Shown here piece by piece: positions 33,501-46,500 of a DNA stretch of 64,000 bases (the first letter of the stretch is position 1; each line of letters begins with the position of its first letter). The notes under the pieces were generated by a model that made no database searches, was not told the DNA's origin, and saw only the letters and a program-made list of their open reading frames with translations. This stretch comes from Halichondria panicea (taxonomy: Eukaryota; Porifera; Demospongiae; Suberitida; Halichondriidae), in assembly GCF_963675165.1 (NCBI RefSeq), contig NC_087386.1, positions 3,726,169 through 3,790,168 on the forward strand. Reading direction: 5' to 3'. The translations under genes were made by a program, and so were the position numbers.

Positions 33501-36500
33501 TACCAGGACCTTAACAAAAAAGAAAATTGATTCTGCCAGGATCTGGTGTTCAAATGGATTCTCTTACACGTGGTATTGAGCGCGCATGTGCATTACATAT
33601 CAACATAATACATGTACATGCAGAGAGTATTTATTATGGTTCGTATAATGTTTCATAAACTCGCCCTAGAATACAGTCAGTCGTGTGTGCAATCAATTAT
33701 GGCAATATACTCACTTGTAAACCAGATATCTGTCCACCGAATCGGCCCATCCATGGTTCAACAATTCCAGTCTCGCTGTGACCTATGTGGAGGCAGAGGA
33801 GAAACTATGAATGGTATTGTTTCTGTTTTATGTACACACCTGTGTGCGTACACCTGTAGTGTTGGTACTTGCATGTACATGTACATACATATAATTATAC
33901 AGACAAAGATAGATGTCAAACATGCAATGGAAATAAAGTTGCTCGTGATAGAAAAATCTTGGAGGTGCATATTGACAAAGGAATGAAAGATGGACAGAAA
34001 ATCACTTTCAGAGGCGAGAGCAATCAAGTGGGGAAATTTCTACTCGGTAGTTATTTGTGATGTATTATTTTAATATCCACAGGAGCCTGATCATGAAACA
34101 GGTGACATCATTATTGTGCTGGATGAAATGGAGCACAGGATCTTCAAAAGGAAAGGCACAGATCTCCTCATCAATATGGTTTGTTACTCTGTTGCCTAAT
34201 ATACTGGCGATTTTTTTTTGTAATTAAGTCTTCCAAAAATTTAAACGACTTGTACAAGCCCACACGCCTTATGTCACCTTTTTGTGTAGGGAAATTTATA
34301 TATGACAGTAATTGCATGTATGTACATGTACAAGTCATAGTAAATGTTTTAACAGTTGTATAAATCCGTAAATGTAATAATTATGTATTTGGTGTCTGGT
34401 TTTAGGAAATAGAGTTGTCTGAGGCTCTCTGTGGTTTCAGCAAAGTAATCACCACCCTCGATAAACGAAGTCTGGTCATTACATCACATCCGGGAGATGT
34501 AATCAAACATGGTACGTACTTATCATAATTATACTGCAGGCACATGTATATTCTTGTTTGAGTTTGCTGACTTTTCTTTAGCCACGTCACCAGGCTGAGA
34601 TTGAAAAAGTGATTTTGATAAATAGCAGACACCCACTAACACATGCACTTTAGGTGCCCACGTCGTTGGAAAGTTATGGCATTGTTGATAGCATTAAACG
34701 CTTGCTAAGATAAGTAAGAGCTCTAGACAGCATTTGCTGGTTTTGCATGCAAAGGTCTTCGGTGGGCGTGGCTCATTAATATTTCCGCCATCCGGATGAG
34801 CTGGGGACATCAGGTACTCGAATAATCGAAGCTCATTTGTACCTGAAGAAGACGGATCGATTTTAATCCATACAGCAGCAACATTTCACGTTTTTCGAGG
34901 GCAGGCAGAAGACGAAAAAATTAAAACTGGGATTAAACTCCCACGCACCACAAAGCTATTGGTAGATGTGGTTTCCTGGCATTGAACCGCGAATATTAGA
35001 ATACACAAAAATTTCTGCTGAGAGCTCTAAAGCCCAATAGCGAAAAATTTCTATACAGTATACATTAGTCTGTGTGGTCAAGTATAACTGGGTTCTTTGC
35101 GGAGTGTGCACTGCAACCATATACATGTACAGGGAAGGTATACAAAGAACTGCACAGTGTAAGACTCTCAAGAAGATCTTTTAGGGAGGTTCAGCATTGC
35201 AATGGGTCTGCTAGTTAGTGTGCAGATGCCCTTATCAAAGGTAGTTGTCATGATAACTTCTTTTCAGGCCTCTCCAGACATACATGTAGCTACCAAAAAC
35301 AGAATAATGTCCAACTCCGTAATGGTAGCAGTCCCAAGAACCACTCAAAAATGTCATGTAATTCCTTCTGTCTGGAGCATGTCAGTGATGATGATACCCA
35401 GGCCTTTTTGCTTCACACAAATCATTGCTTTCGTTAGTGCTCAATCAAACTCCAACGTTAAAGTTGCCATAATTATGACGTATGAATCTATAAATAGATC
35501 CATACGTCATAGTAACTCATAAAAAAGTTACTGTGCTGATGAGCACAGTAACTTTTTTATGCAGTAGATGTACAGGTACGTGTACCCATACGTACATGTA
35601 AATCTACACCATAAAGATTTGTTCACTCTGAAATTCTGCGATTTTTAACCTCGCCTATTGAATCGTTTTTTGGCGTGTTGATGAGGCTAACTTGTTCTTT
35701 GTACAGATGACTCTAAGGTGGTGCTAAATGAAGGCATGCCTCAACACCGAAATCCTTTTGACAAAGGCAGGCTTTTTATTCAGTTCAAAGTAAGTTGGCC
35801 ATAATCTTATCTTGCGACTTTGTATTTAGCATAACTATGTATACGTAAACGGACTCGTCCATGTGAGTAGTGGGCCCAGCCTCCACTCAAATCCATTTAG
35901 CCACCAACTTGACTGGTACGTGTACGTATACATAGCCACCACTAAGGAATTTCTTGGCAGACCTGCTAATCCATCTTCTAACTTTTCAGGTAAAGTTCCC
36001 ATCCGATAGATTCCTGTCAACTTCAAACCTGGGTAAGCTGGCAGCACTCCTTCCTGCTCCAGAGCAGGAGCCAATGGACGAAAACATCGAATATGAGGAG
36101 GTTTGCAATTCACTCTGTGTGTTAGCGTAAGCTCTAACAAAAACTGCTCTACAGGTGTAATTAGCTCAGCCTTGTAAAAGCCGTTCAACTTTACCATACC
36201 ATTAATTGCTACTAGCCATTGCACTTTACAAAAGACAGTATTGCATGCACTTACGAAACAGTTGGAAAACTTAATTCGATGCCAACTCCAGTGTTATAAC
36301 TGCATGCTTAAGATTGTACGATTGGGGCGAGCCCTGAGGCTCGTCCCTAGTAGCGAGTACTGCAGAGAGAACTCAGCGACCGGATATCTGTCTGTCTGTC
36401 TGTCTGTCTTTTTACATCCGTGTGTTTGTGTGTGTGTGTGTGTCTGTCTCACGGTCAGTTCAAGCTTTTTAGCATGACAATCACTGCATTTTCTAACAAT

Positions 36501-38726
36501 CATTTGTACTATTACATGTATGAGCAAGGAAATGAGGCAATGGCGTTTCCTACGCCATATCAAAGACAATATCTGCTGGTAAGGCTAAGCCTAAGGGAAG
36601 TTTGACAACAAGTAGAAGCTAATGACAGATTGAAGCTCGTCTGTCAGTTCGAATTGAAGAAAGAGAGAATTAGACCTTTAGGAAACAGCATGTCGAAAGT
36701 GATTACTGCTCACTACAACTTCTCTTCGCTATGGCTAGACTCGCCCCACACAATGCTTCCAGTATTCTCCTAGTATTACCTTGGGTGCGCATGCGCAGCG
36801 AGGTATACGGTAGTGAGTGTAGAAATTAAGTGCAAATAAGAGTTTGTATAGGATTCGATCTAGTCACGTTTTCTCGGATTGCAATTTGTGGATTTACAAA
36901 ATAATCTTCGTTCTCTCTAGTTTTACTTACTTTGAGGGCTGTTGCCTCTCTCTTGTGTAGCAAAATCAGTTAGCTATTACACTTGGTACATGTAGTTAGC
37001 TCTGCACGCTAGCTATTGGAGCTGTGAGAGTGAGAAAAGAGCTGCAAAGCCCCACTGTTTATTCGTCGCTTGCTCTCTCCATTATACACTCTTGATTATA
37101 CTGTTATGAACAATGTAGCCATTAATAATTATGGACTTTCAACTTTCGACATTCTTTTTAGCAACAATCATAGTCGATCAAATCTCAATCTTTTTCACCA
37201 TATTCTCTTGCATGCATGTATAATTATGGTGTTGTAATATAAATTGTAACTAACAGTGTGTATTTAGTAGTAGTCTGCTGGTACTGCACCTTCATTGCCT
37301 TTGGCACCTCTATCGAGGTATCAACCAGGATTAAACAGGTGTAGCCTTTTAGCAATGTTTACGTATTTACTGTATTCTTCCGATATTACGCCCACCTTAC
37401 ATGCTACACAGCAGCTATCAGTGTGGGATGGGCTTATTTTCGAAAAACGGTTGTATAACTATTGTCTCAAATTTACGCCCACCAGGTGTTTGATTTGAAA
37501 TTACATCAACTAAATTGTTCTGAGGCATGGCAGCACTAGAACAATGATATAAAAATGCATGTTAAAAAAGTTGATCCTGCATGGCTAATTTGCCTCGAGA
37601 ATACGCCCACAGGGAAGTGATGCATTTGTCAGTGAGCAGTTGTGAAAACAAGTTTAGCAGTTTATTGTTTAAGCTGGTTAGCTCTGAATATAGCTAAATA
37701 TATACCAATACTTACTCCTATTTGTATAGGATATAAAATTATATACTATACCTACTCAGAGGATATGCACCCATATATCCTCCGCTACCATGGTTACTCC
37801 GAGGGGTATGTAACCATGGTAGCGGAGGATAGATATATGGGTGCATATCCTCCGAGTAGGTGTGGTATATCTGACCTGATCACAGCACTATAAAAAAGGA
37901 CCTCTACCTAGCAACAATTCAATCCACGATGCAGGCTGCAAAAAAACCAAGACTGCTCTATGCCGGATTTTGCAGCTGTCAAAGAACTAGTTGAGCAACA
38001 CGTCGACTTCTACAGATGCTCAAGACCTCCTTGATCCAAGCGTTGGCCATTCGACATCCCTTATTGGAGTTGCAACACCAATGCAGGCTCTTCTTGACTA
38101 AAATGTATCTAAACCACGCCCCTGGAGGCTTAGCCATCTTGTTGGAGAGCAGGTTTCGTGTTTCTGCCGTCACCCTTTAGTTTTAGTGCCGTCAAGCAAG
38201 AGCTGGCAGGCCTCAGATGCAGACAGAAAAGACTAGTTAATGAGTGGGCTAATTTAGAAGCAAACTTACTGTTTCGAAATTAAGCCATCCCACCTGTAGC
38301 TGCATTGTAGCATGCAATTATGGTGGGCGTAATCTCGGTAGAGTACAGTAACAGTATAACTATATATACATATAATGTACACAAAACCAAAATTAATAAT
38401 CAAATCATTAATATTGGCAATACATAGTATTATAGTCTCGTGTATAATTACATGTATATTGGTTGTACAATACATGTGCACTGTGGTAATTCGCAGGACG
38501 TTTGTGAATACAGGTTGAGCTAGTACAAATGGACCCTGACCATGAAAGAAGGAAAAGGCATGCAGTAAGTTTTTGTGTTGCTATATAAACATTCAATGAA
38601 AACAGTCGTATTAAAAAAAAATGTGTTTGTAGAAGTATTGTATCTTACACTTGTTTGATATAGGCATTTGACTCTCCTGATGGAGGACCCAGAGGTGGGC
38701 GAGGTGTGCAGTGTCAAACTCAGTAA
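30537..38726 (+). CDS. DNAJA1: DnaJ homolog subfamily A member 1-like, HSP40 co-chaperone
   Basis: Type I HSP40 that delivers unfolded clients to HSP70 and stimulates its ATPase in the cytosol. Exons: 30537-30561, 31610-31722, 31909-32109, 32386-32481, 32553-32597, 33726-33813, 33903-34027, 34083-34178, 34406-34511, 35707-35789, 35990-36100, 38514-38564, 38664-38726 (TAA). They sum to 1203 bases, 400 residues (human DNAJA1 397). Domains: J domain at residues 1-70 starting [13 protein letters not shown], with HPD in YHPDKNPG; a G/F region with [11 protein letters not shown]; four zinc-binding CxxC repeats ([32 protein letters not shown]); and client-binding C-terminal beta domains ([46 protein letters not shown]). 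The C-terminus CQTQ is a CaaX box, so farnesylation is expected. It resembles A1/A4 more than A2 in the [13 protein letters not shown] tail. Introns 1, 5, 9 and 11 carry transposon copies. No canonical polyA signal was seen near the stop. Confidence 0.97.
30766..31048. mobile_element. MITE with C-run/G-run arms in DNAJA1 intron 1
   Basis: CCTATCAATGTGTTGCC (30766) and GGCAACACATTGATAGG (31048) are exact inverted ends. Just inside are CCCCCCTCCCC and GGGGAGGGGGGGG. The interior is rich in AAATCCCCC repeats. Confidence 0.8.
31180..31409. mobile_element. MITE, TACCGTATAGCGCGAAATTT family
   Basis: 230 bp with inverted ends TACCGTATAGCGCGAAATTT and AAATTTCGCGCTATACGGTA. A partial copy is at 8015-8203. 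It lies in DNAJA1 intron 1. Confidence 0.82.
32756..33128. mobile_element. pogo/Tigger-like MITE in DNAJA1 intron 5
   Basis: 373 bp with ends TACAGTAGAACCTCGCTAAT and ATTAGCGAGGTTCTACTGTA (exact inverted repeats over about 25 bp). TA is at both borders, the expected target of pogo/Tc1-mariner elements. Confidence 0.8.
35519..35560. repeat. Perfect hairpin
   Basis: A 19-bp perfect stem (ATAAAAAAGTTACTGTGCT and its complement) with a 4-base loop GATG, in DNAJA1 intron 9. A second hairpin, TGACGTATGAATCTATAAATAGATCCATACGTCA, lies just before it (about 35476-35509). Confidence 0.85.
36785..37215 (+). repeat. Dispersed repeat family A copy in DNAJA1 intron 11
   Basis: Starts GTGCGCATGCGCAGCGAGGT and runs through TTTTCTCGGATTGCAATTTG, GCACGCTAGCTATTGG and GAGCTGCAAAGCCCC to the ATCATAGTCGATCA block. 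Confidence 0.6.
37748..37866. repeat. Long imperfect palindrome in DNAJA1 intron 11
   Basis: CCTACTCAGAGGATATGCAC and following bases to CCATGGTTAC are mirrored by GTAACCATGG through to GTGCATATCCTCCGAGTAGG, leaving a loop of about 12 bases. Total stem about 50 bp. Confidence 0.8.
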
Positions 38727-39268
38727 ATCTGTAGGCTTATAACAGTAGTGATTGGTTGTACTGTTAATTATGACTATAATATACACCTGACAATGTAGAT
38801 GTACATCTTCATCTACTAAGATTTTGGGTGTGATTTGTAACTAAAAATTCTGAATTGTTTTCTCGGGTTCACTTATTATGCCTCAGTGTGCGCATGCGCA
38901 AGCAAGGTATACAGTAGTGTGCGTGTCTGTGTCTGGACTGATACAGTTGCTTAAAGATAAATGAAGTGCAAGTAAGAGTGTCTAGTAATAAAGGCTTCTA
39001 CATGTAGATCAGTAGATCGAGAGTGAACAAAGGACTGCGAAGCTGCATTGTTCAGCCACAGCAGGGGTAGAGTAATTTTTGTGTGTGTGTGGACACAAAA
39101 TGAGCTGTTTGAGCAAACTAGATCTTTCATCGACTGTTTTAACTGCTAATGAGACAGTGGTTGAAAAATAATAGGCTAGGCGATCTTCGAAGGCGACAAA
39201 TACCAGTGTTTTCTAATCGATCTAATTGTTGCTTTGTAGATTCACGATCATTCCCCGTAGTATTATGT

Positions 39269-39455
39269 TACCGTATTACTAGAATATTTTGCTGGTGAAA
39301 AACCTTTGCAAATCAGCAGAAACTTTGCGATTTAACAGTTGCGTTTTGGCAAGGATCGTGTGTATTTACAAGTAATATTTAGTTTTGCGAATTGATCAAC
39401 CCTCGCAAAGTTCACATAATTATGTTTGATGCTCGCAAAACATTCTAGTAATACG
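39269..39455. mobile_element. Small MITE with TACCGTATTACTAGAATATT ends
   Basis: 187 bp. TACCGTATTACTAGAATATT at the left is matched by CATTCTAGTAATACGTA at the right. Inner TTTGCGAATT/CGCAAAG stretches are also mirrored. Confidence 0.7.
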
Positions 39456-39676
39456 TAATATAAGGTCGTTACAATTATTGTATCCATTTTGCCGCTGTGT
39501 GCGTGCAATGAAGCTCAATGCACAGGGTGAATGCTCTATGAGTATCTTGTCATAGCTATGTTAGTTCCCACTTTTGTCTCAATTATAGAATTAAAAGTAC
39601 TTTTTATTCTGCAACCTTTTTATGTTTGCTGTTTTCTGGTTGAGAAGTAAGAACACTATACTTATTAAAACGTTTG

Positions 39677-39860
39677 TACAGTAAACTCTCGCTATTCCGG
39701 CTCTCTGAAGTACCAGCCACCTCGATATACCGCCATTTGGTTTGGCACTGATTGCTACATGTATATACAGGAGTGCATGAATATTCATGCACTCCTGATA
39801 TATAGATCGACATTTGCTGCACAACTTGCCCTGGGATGCTGCCACTCACTATTCTGTATA
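39677..39860. mobile_element. pogo-like MITE fragment with inner hairpin
   Basis: Left end TACAGTAAACTCTCGCTATT, followed by GGCCACCTCGATATACCG-type sequence as at 12669 and 13088. It contains the hairpin ATATACAGGAGTGCATGAAT / ATTCATGCACTCCTGATATA at about 39762-39803. The right end is not clear. Confidence 0.6.
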
Positions 39861-40511
39861 CTGGCCGGTACTGGCTGCCCCAAACTATGTTTGTATTGTA
39901 ATAATTATGCGATGTTTTCAATGTAATTATATACGGCCGGATATGATGTTTTGGGTGTGATTTGGCAGATAAAATTAGTATACTTAAATTTACTTAGTAT
40001 ACCTAGTATCTCGTTGTCAAGTAATTGTATTGTTATCAAGGTTTGCACACTAGCACTAGTATCTAGACACTGTTTTGGAGGTGTCTATGGGATTTAGAAG
40101 CCCAAAGGCACTGATTTAGTATCCCGAGCGTAACTAATATTTAATTTCGAGGTAAGGTCGTTTTTGGCTGCGGCTATTTTCTGAAATGTGGCCACCTCGC
40201 TATTCCGGCCAAGCTGCACTGTCCCAAGGGTAGCCGGATTAATTATGTAGATGGCGAATGGACATTTAGAAGTATAGTTATTATCCCCCATGCGCATTTT
40301 AGCGACCGGGCGCGAACAAACGTTAATATTCACTTCAATTCCAACCAGCATATTATACTGTACATGTAATGCCATAATAACACAAAAAGCTATAGTTGTA
40401 TAGTTATGTGAAGTAGAGATCTATAACATGTCACGCTGTTGAACATGCATGAAGTGATACAAATGATGCTTACAATAATAATAATGGAATGTAAATATAA
40501 ATGTACATCTA

Positions 40512-43500
40512 TCACGGGGTCTTGTAACAGTTGTTCAGCCTATTAGCTCCACTTGTAATGGATGAGGTCAGGGTAGCTAGTCGTAATTGAAGTGCATTAA
40601 CCCTGTCACTAAGGCTACTCAGTTCGATTGATTCACTCACATACATTTGGAGCAGATCTGTTATGGAGGAAACGAATATACAGCATAGTTATAATTATTG
40701 CAATATAGATATATATAGCGTAAGTTTTTCTGTATGGAGCTTGTACCTTGTATCTGTTGCAGTGGAACATTCATGGCAGCTGTGCTGCTGTTCTGTGCTT
40801 GCTTGTAGAGAGATTGTACTGTAGTTAGGGAATTAGACGCACTGTTGTGAGCAGTTGCGATTTCGCTAAGTAAATCTTGGGTGTAAGTTTCCGCGGCATC
40901 ATCCACTCCCTATATAGATGTAGTAATTAGTTGCATGATAAACGAATAACACTACCCTATCTAACCTGGATGTGTATTGCTGTATCGTCAGCAATTAACT
41001 GAACTTGTTCAGATAAGTCACTTAGCTCTATATGGCCGTCAGATATCAATTGTTCAGCACTTTCAATGGATAATGCAGTGGTAATACGTGTTTGGTCAAT
41101 TTCTTCAATGATTGTTGACAAGCTATCCGACTGTTCATTCACCTGTTGTAAATCGTGGCAAATTTATAATACAGTCGGTATAGCACAGTTATGAAATTGT
41201 GTTCACATGCTATAAGGCCTAGCTGTGATATGCAACTCAGATCAACAAACCTGTTGTAGGTCACTTCCTTTCACATTTATATTTTCCCAAAGTTGAGTCA
41301 GATTGCGTGCAACTTGCAGTTGTTGCTCTCGTGAACAGTAAAGATCAGTCCTCAAGTTGCTCACAATAGTTAAGGTGTCCGAAATTGCAGATCTGAAAAT
41401 ACACGATTGCCAGATACATGCATGGGGAATCTTGAATATATTAATCGTGTGACTGTATAATCATACGACTAAGTGGGAATTTTTATTACGTTATTATTCC
41501 GAGCGAAGCGAGGCTATAATCGTGCTAGGTCAAATCGAGATCAACGGTGGTAGTGGTAGTGGTGGTGATGGTTGGTCGATTTAAACTAGATCTAGCTCCA
41601 GTTGGTCTCCAGTCAAGCGGTTTCGTTCTAAACTCAGTAGCTAGCTAGATCTAGCTACTTCTCTACCCTACTCTTCTCACAATATGTGGTGTACATCAAC
41701 ACAAGACTCTCTGGCCCACTCGGATCTCACAAAAAGGTTCTACACTGTCTTTATTGAATACACAAACCTAGCTTTCTTACGTGCCGATCATTACGCAACA
41801 AAAGAAAATTACGTCATAAGCCAAGCACGACTAAATTACGTCATAAGCCAAGCAACATTTTATGCTGAGCGAGGATTGCACCATGTGTACCCCTAGTTAT
41901 TATAGTACGAAGTACCTGCTAGAGAATGATACATACACACTGTAAATATGAAAAATAATTATTTATATGAACAATAAAATAGTATATATAGGTGGGGGAA
42001 ACTATTTTTATATACACTACAGATAATTATAGTTTACAACTTTCCGGCATAACTTACAGTGCATTCTCAGCGATGGTCAGAGCCTCGACAGCAGTTTTGT
42101 GGCTGTTTGATGCATTTTTTATTATTTCTTGAACAAATTCATCAGGAAGGATGGTTCCATCGATCAACTCAGCCAACTGTTGAGCCTGCTCCAATGGGAA
42201 GCCACGTACAGACAGAACACCTCTGCTTGTGTTTTTGGACATTGCTAGCGTGGCAAAGATATCACTAACAGTCTGAATGGAGCTGAGAATACTGCTGAGC
42301 GTGGAATTTGCTTGGTCTATGCCACTCTCAGTTTGTACCTGTACGTATTATGTGTACAAAGAATTGTTTATGCTCACACATACACAGTCACGACATTATA
42401 TAATTATGTGCAAGTATGAGACTTAGTGTACAGTAGTTGCTGACAAACAAGTATACGTACCAATAGCTCCCGGGCTTTCTCGTTAGCATCCATCACTGCA
42501 CTGAATGCACTTCTCACAGTCCGATTGAGCTGGCTACTGAGGACTAGGCTAAGGTTTATCTGATCCAATTTCATCTCAACGTGAGTAGCTAAAGATGAAA
42601 CCCTATCATTCTTAGACCGAAGGTCAAATGTTACAGCATTTACTGTTATGGATAAACTAGTTAGCTTGTTAATAAGTTGATTTGCTCGAGTGTCTAGGTG
42701 CGTCAAGTTCATTCGTAAAAGATTGTACGTTGTTTGTACCTCCATCAAGTCTGCTTCAATATTTTCTGCTTCTAGCTCCAACACATTCACATTAAGCACA
42801 AGTTGTTGAACTATAATCTCAAAGTTCTTCAGATCCTCCCATGTGATGACAATTTCCCCTCGAACGGTGACAAGCATATCAAACGAATCATTGGCCGTAG
42901 CAATGATTAAATGTATTGAAGCGTTATAGTCATGAATGAGCTCTTGTAGCTCAGTAACATCAGACATGTTGACAGTACCATCAAATTCATTTGCTCTATC
43001 TAGATTAATCTCGCTCATATTGAGGGCTGTCTGGATGTCGATGATATCCATCGTATACCTATTTAGAGTCTCATTGACCTGAGTAATTGAATATAGCTGA
43101 AGTTATATGCTACATGTTTTTTTTAGAAGTGTTTACACATTGTAAGTATAATTGTACCTGTGCAAGGGATGCCTCCAGTCTTGCAACATCACTTTCTTCC
43201 AGTGTCATAGAGTTGATGGTGGTATTCGCATTCTCCAGGACACTTGTGAGTGTGCCAAGTTCTGTTTGAATAGTACTCAGAGTATGACCATTGTAGTAGA
43301 TTGTTACGAATGAGTCTACTCGAACACGAAGGTCCAATATTCTGTTGGCCATATCAGTTATGTTGTCGTACCACTGAAAGTAGCACTCGTGACAACGTAT
43401 ACAGTCAGGAACTTGACCTGTGCATGTAAAAAAAGTTATATCACGCAGTGTAGAGATGTCACCATAATTGGTTAGAGCATCGATGTAGTGCACCATCTAA

Positions 43501-46500
43501 ATTTAAATGATCGTTTTGGGGCTTATTTTGTCATTTGTGAGAAGTCATCCTTTATTTGCATTGAGGCTTTTATAAAAATGCTGTGTGACTGCATGGTAGC
43601 ACTGTTAGTGTCCCTTATTCGTAGTCGGAGGTTCCACTATATTACTTCCATAATCTATACCACTACTTGCTATATCCACTTTGCACACAGTATAGTGAGA
43701 ATTTAGAATGGGTTCAGGATTTCTAGTAAATGATCAATTTACTGGTGCATGCGGTGTATACGTATGTCACATAATAATATTTATTATATTGATTGCCACA
43801 CTCACCAGTAAAGCCAAAAGCACAATCATTGCACTTTAATCCAATAGCTCCATCTACACACTGACAGCGACCGGTAACCAAGTCACACTCATTGGACGTG
43901 GCTAGTGTACTGCAGTTGCATTCTGCATTAGGGCATACATAAGTATGTGTACAGCATTCTGTAATAAGAAACGTACCCTCACAACCAGCTGAGGAAGTGA
44001 AATTATAATAGCCAGGTGAGCAGGTGCAGCATTTTTCATCATCATCAAAACTTCCAACATTGGGCAGGCAATCACAGGCCCCAGAGTCCTAACATTTTAA
44101 AAGACATTACGACATAATAATTGTACACAGCTTTCCAAAAAAACCGAACCTTGTTGCATGTAGCATTGACAGAGCCGTTGTTGCAGCAGTTACAGGGTAT
44201 ACAGCCCAGCCCTTGTGAGAGACCCCAATAGCCATCGGCACACTGATCACACAGCTGACCGATCACATTAGGTTCACAGAAACATTTTCCAAACAACGAA
44301 TCACAGTCACCCGTTGTTCCTCGTGGATCACATGGGCAAACTGAAAAAAATCATTTTAATTAAGTACAAGCAGTACTTTAGGCTATAGTCTATATACATG
44401 TACAATCGACCAATTCTCACTAGGAGTTATGAAATTGTCACAAATTGTCACACTCCACCTTGGCATGATTGTCCTTGTAGTGTGGGATCACCAAAGTATC
44501 CAGATCTACAAATTCCGCAGTTGAAGCCCGTAGTGTTGTTTTGACAATTCATACAGCGACCAGTGGTGGTATCGCAAACAGGCCCAAGGGCTAGATCCAC
44601 ATTACCATTGCACTGGCAATCATTACAGAATCCAACCTAGATAAACAGTATCGTTATGAAATGACTATGCAATGTATGTCAATTCTTACCAGCGGATTTC
44701 CAAAGTAGCCGTCCCCACACATCTCACATGTTCTCCCTATGTACCCCAGCTGGCAGGCGTCACAAGTCTGTTGATTATCAATGTCCAAGAAACAAGTTAC
44801 GCTAAAGCTATTATCCACCAGGGGACAGGAGCATCTGCTGCAGGGGATTCCCTTCGTCGGATCTCCGTAGTAACCACTGACACATTGTTCACAATTACTC
44901 CCTTCAGAATTTCCGGTACAGTTGAGACACACACCGAACATGTCACAATTCAGGGATTGATTATTGCATTCACACCTCACACATGTATCCCTTATATCCC
45001 CTGAGGGCCTAAAATATCCATTATCACAATTTTGGCAAGATGAACCAGAGAATCCATCAGGGCAGAGGCATTCTTCCACTGGGTAAGATCGAGTGTTTAC
45101 CACAACATCAGCTACTGCCAGCTCAGTAGTTGAGAATGTGGAGATCAGCGATACATTGACAACGTGGACAAACTCAATAAGATCCTACAAAGAAATAGGA
45201 CTCATGACCACACTATAGTATAATTATGTACAATTATAGTGTTTACCTCTGTAAAGCCTGCACTGGTACTAAGTTGTCCAACATCAGCCAAAATAGCTAA
45301 GAACTGCAATTGATTTGGGTTAGGTCCATCTCTACTTCCTACATGCCAATATTCTTCCATGATTGGAATCTGTAGAATAATTATTTTGTTACAGTGAAAA
45401 CGTAATAATAAGCCGCACGTACTGCACTATTCAGATAAAAATTAATTAAATTAATTATACTAAGACACTTACCGAATAATAGAGTAGTCGACTAAAAGTA
45501 TCATCTTGTATGGTAGGTGGTGGAAACACGCCCACAACAACCTCTCCAGTGACACCACCAACCATCCTGAACACATACATGTACTACGTATTAATACTAT
45601 CATACTATTAATTTTATGTAATTATGATAAGTAAGACAAGACAAAATGCTCAATAGATTTTCAGTTAACAATTAAAACGTTGCGGCAGCAATTGTGCCTT
45701 GCGTATACGCGTATGGTTCATACCTGATAATAGTAGAATTGATAAGCAATGTTCCAGGTCCGAGTAGTCCATCTTCTACTCTAACCACCATGTTAAACAT
45801 TTGGCCATAAGATCCCAGTCTATTCACAAGGAAGCTGTCAGGAGCAAATATCATAGGCTGGTCATTCAACAGCAGAATGTATCCTAGTCCAGATGCATCA
45901 CTGCAGATTGATAATACAGGGTTTGAATCATGAACCACAAAATAATTATTGTTTTTTACTAACCTTGGTCCAAATGGAGCTGCTGGTTGCCCATTTTCAG
46001 TCAGGAGTCTCCAACCACTTGCACACTCAGTTGGTGCAGTCGCACAAAGAGTAGTGAAATCAGTTTGAATCGAGCCAAGTATAAAGTTTATCTCATTCAC
46101 CACACACTCATCGGTTTTGCCGGTACATACACACTGAACACATCTATCTAGAATCACCCCTTTCGTCAAAAAAGAACCATCTGTGCATTCATTACAGTTC
46201 AAGCCCACAGAATTTCCAGTACACACACACTGGCCAGTCGCTACATCACATTGTGTCGACTCACTACCAAGTGGATCACACTGACACTGTAGGCATCCTT
46301 CGGTTGAAATGTTATAAAATTCAGAAAGGCAAACATTGCATTTGAGACCTTCTACCCCATCAGGGCATAAGCACTGCCCAGTGCTATCACACTGCTGAGA
46401 GAGAGCAAAATCAGAACATTGGCATGGGCTACATCCACTGGAAGTGAGGTTAAAAAATCCAGGAAGGCATTCACCACATGTTCTGGTGGTGGCACCAGGG

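Larger units (their letters stand above)
38727..40511. other. DNAJA1-laminin convergent intergenic region
   Basis: Contains a family A fragment (about 38875-39060), a small inverted-repeat element (39269-39455), a pogo-like MITE (39677-39860) and related debris at 40170-40220. No gene was recognised. Both 3' UTRs must end here; no clear AATAAA was seen near either stop. Confidence 0.5.

Noticed and set aside
36390..36450. CTGT and TG tandem tracts as a possible regulatory site
   Set aside because: Simple microsatellites next to repeat copies occur throughout the window; nothing distinguishes this one.
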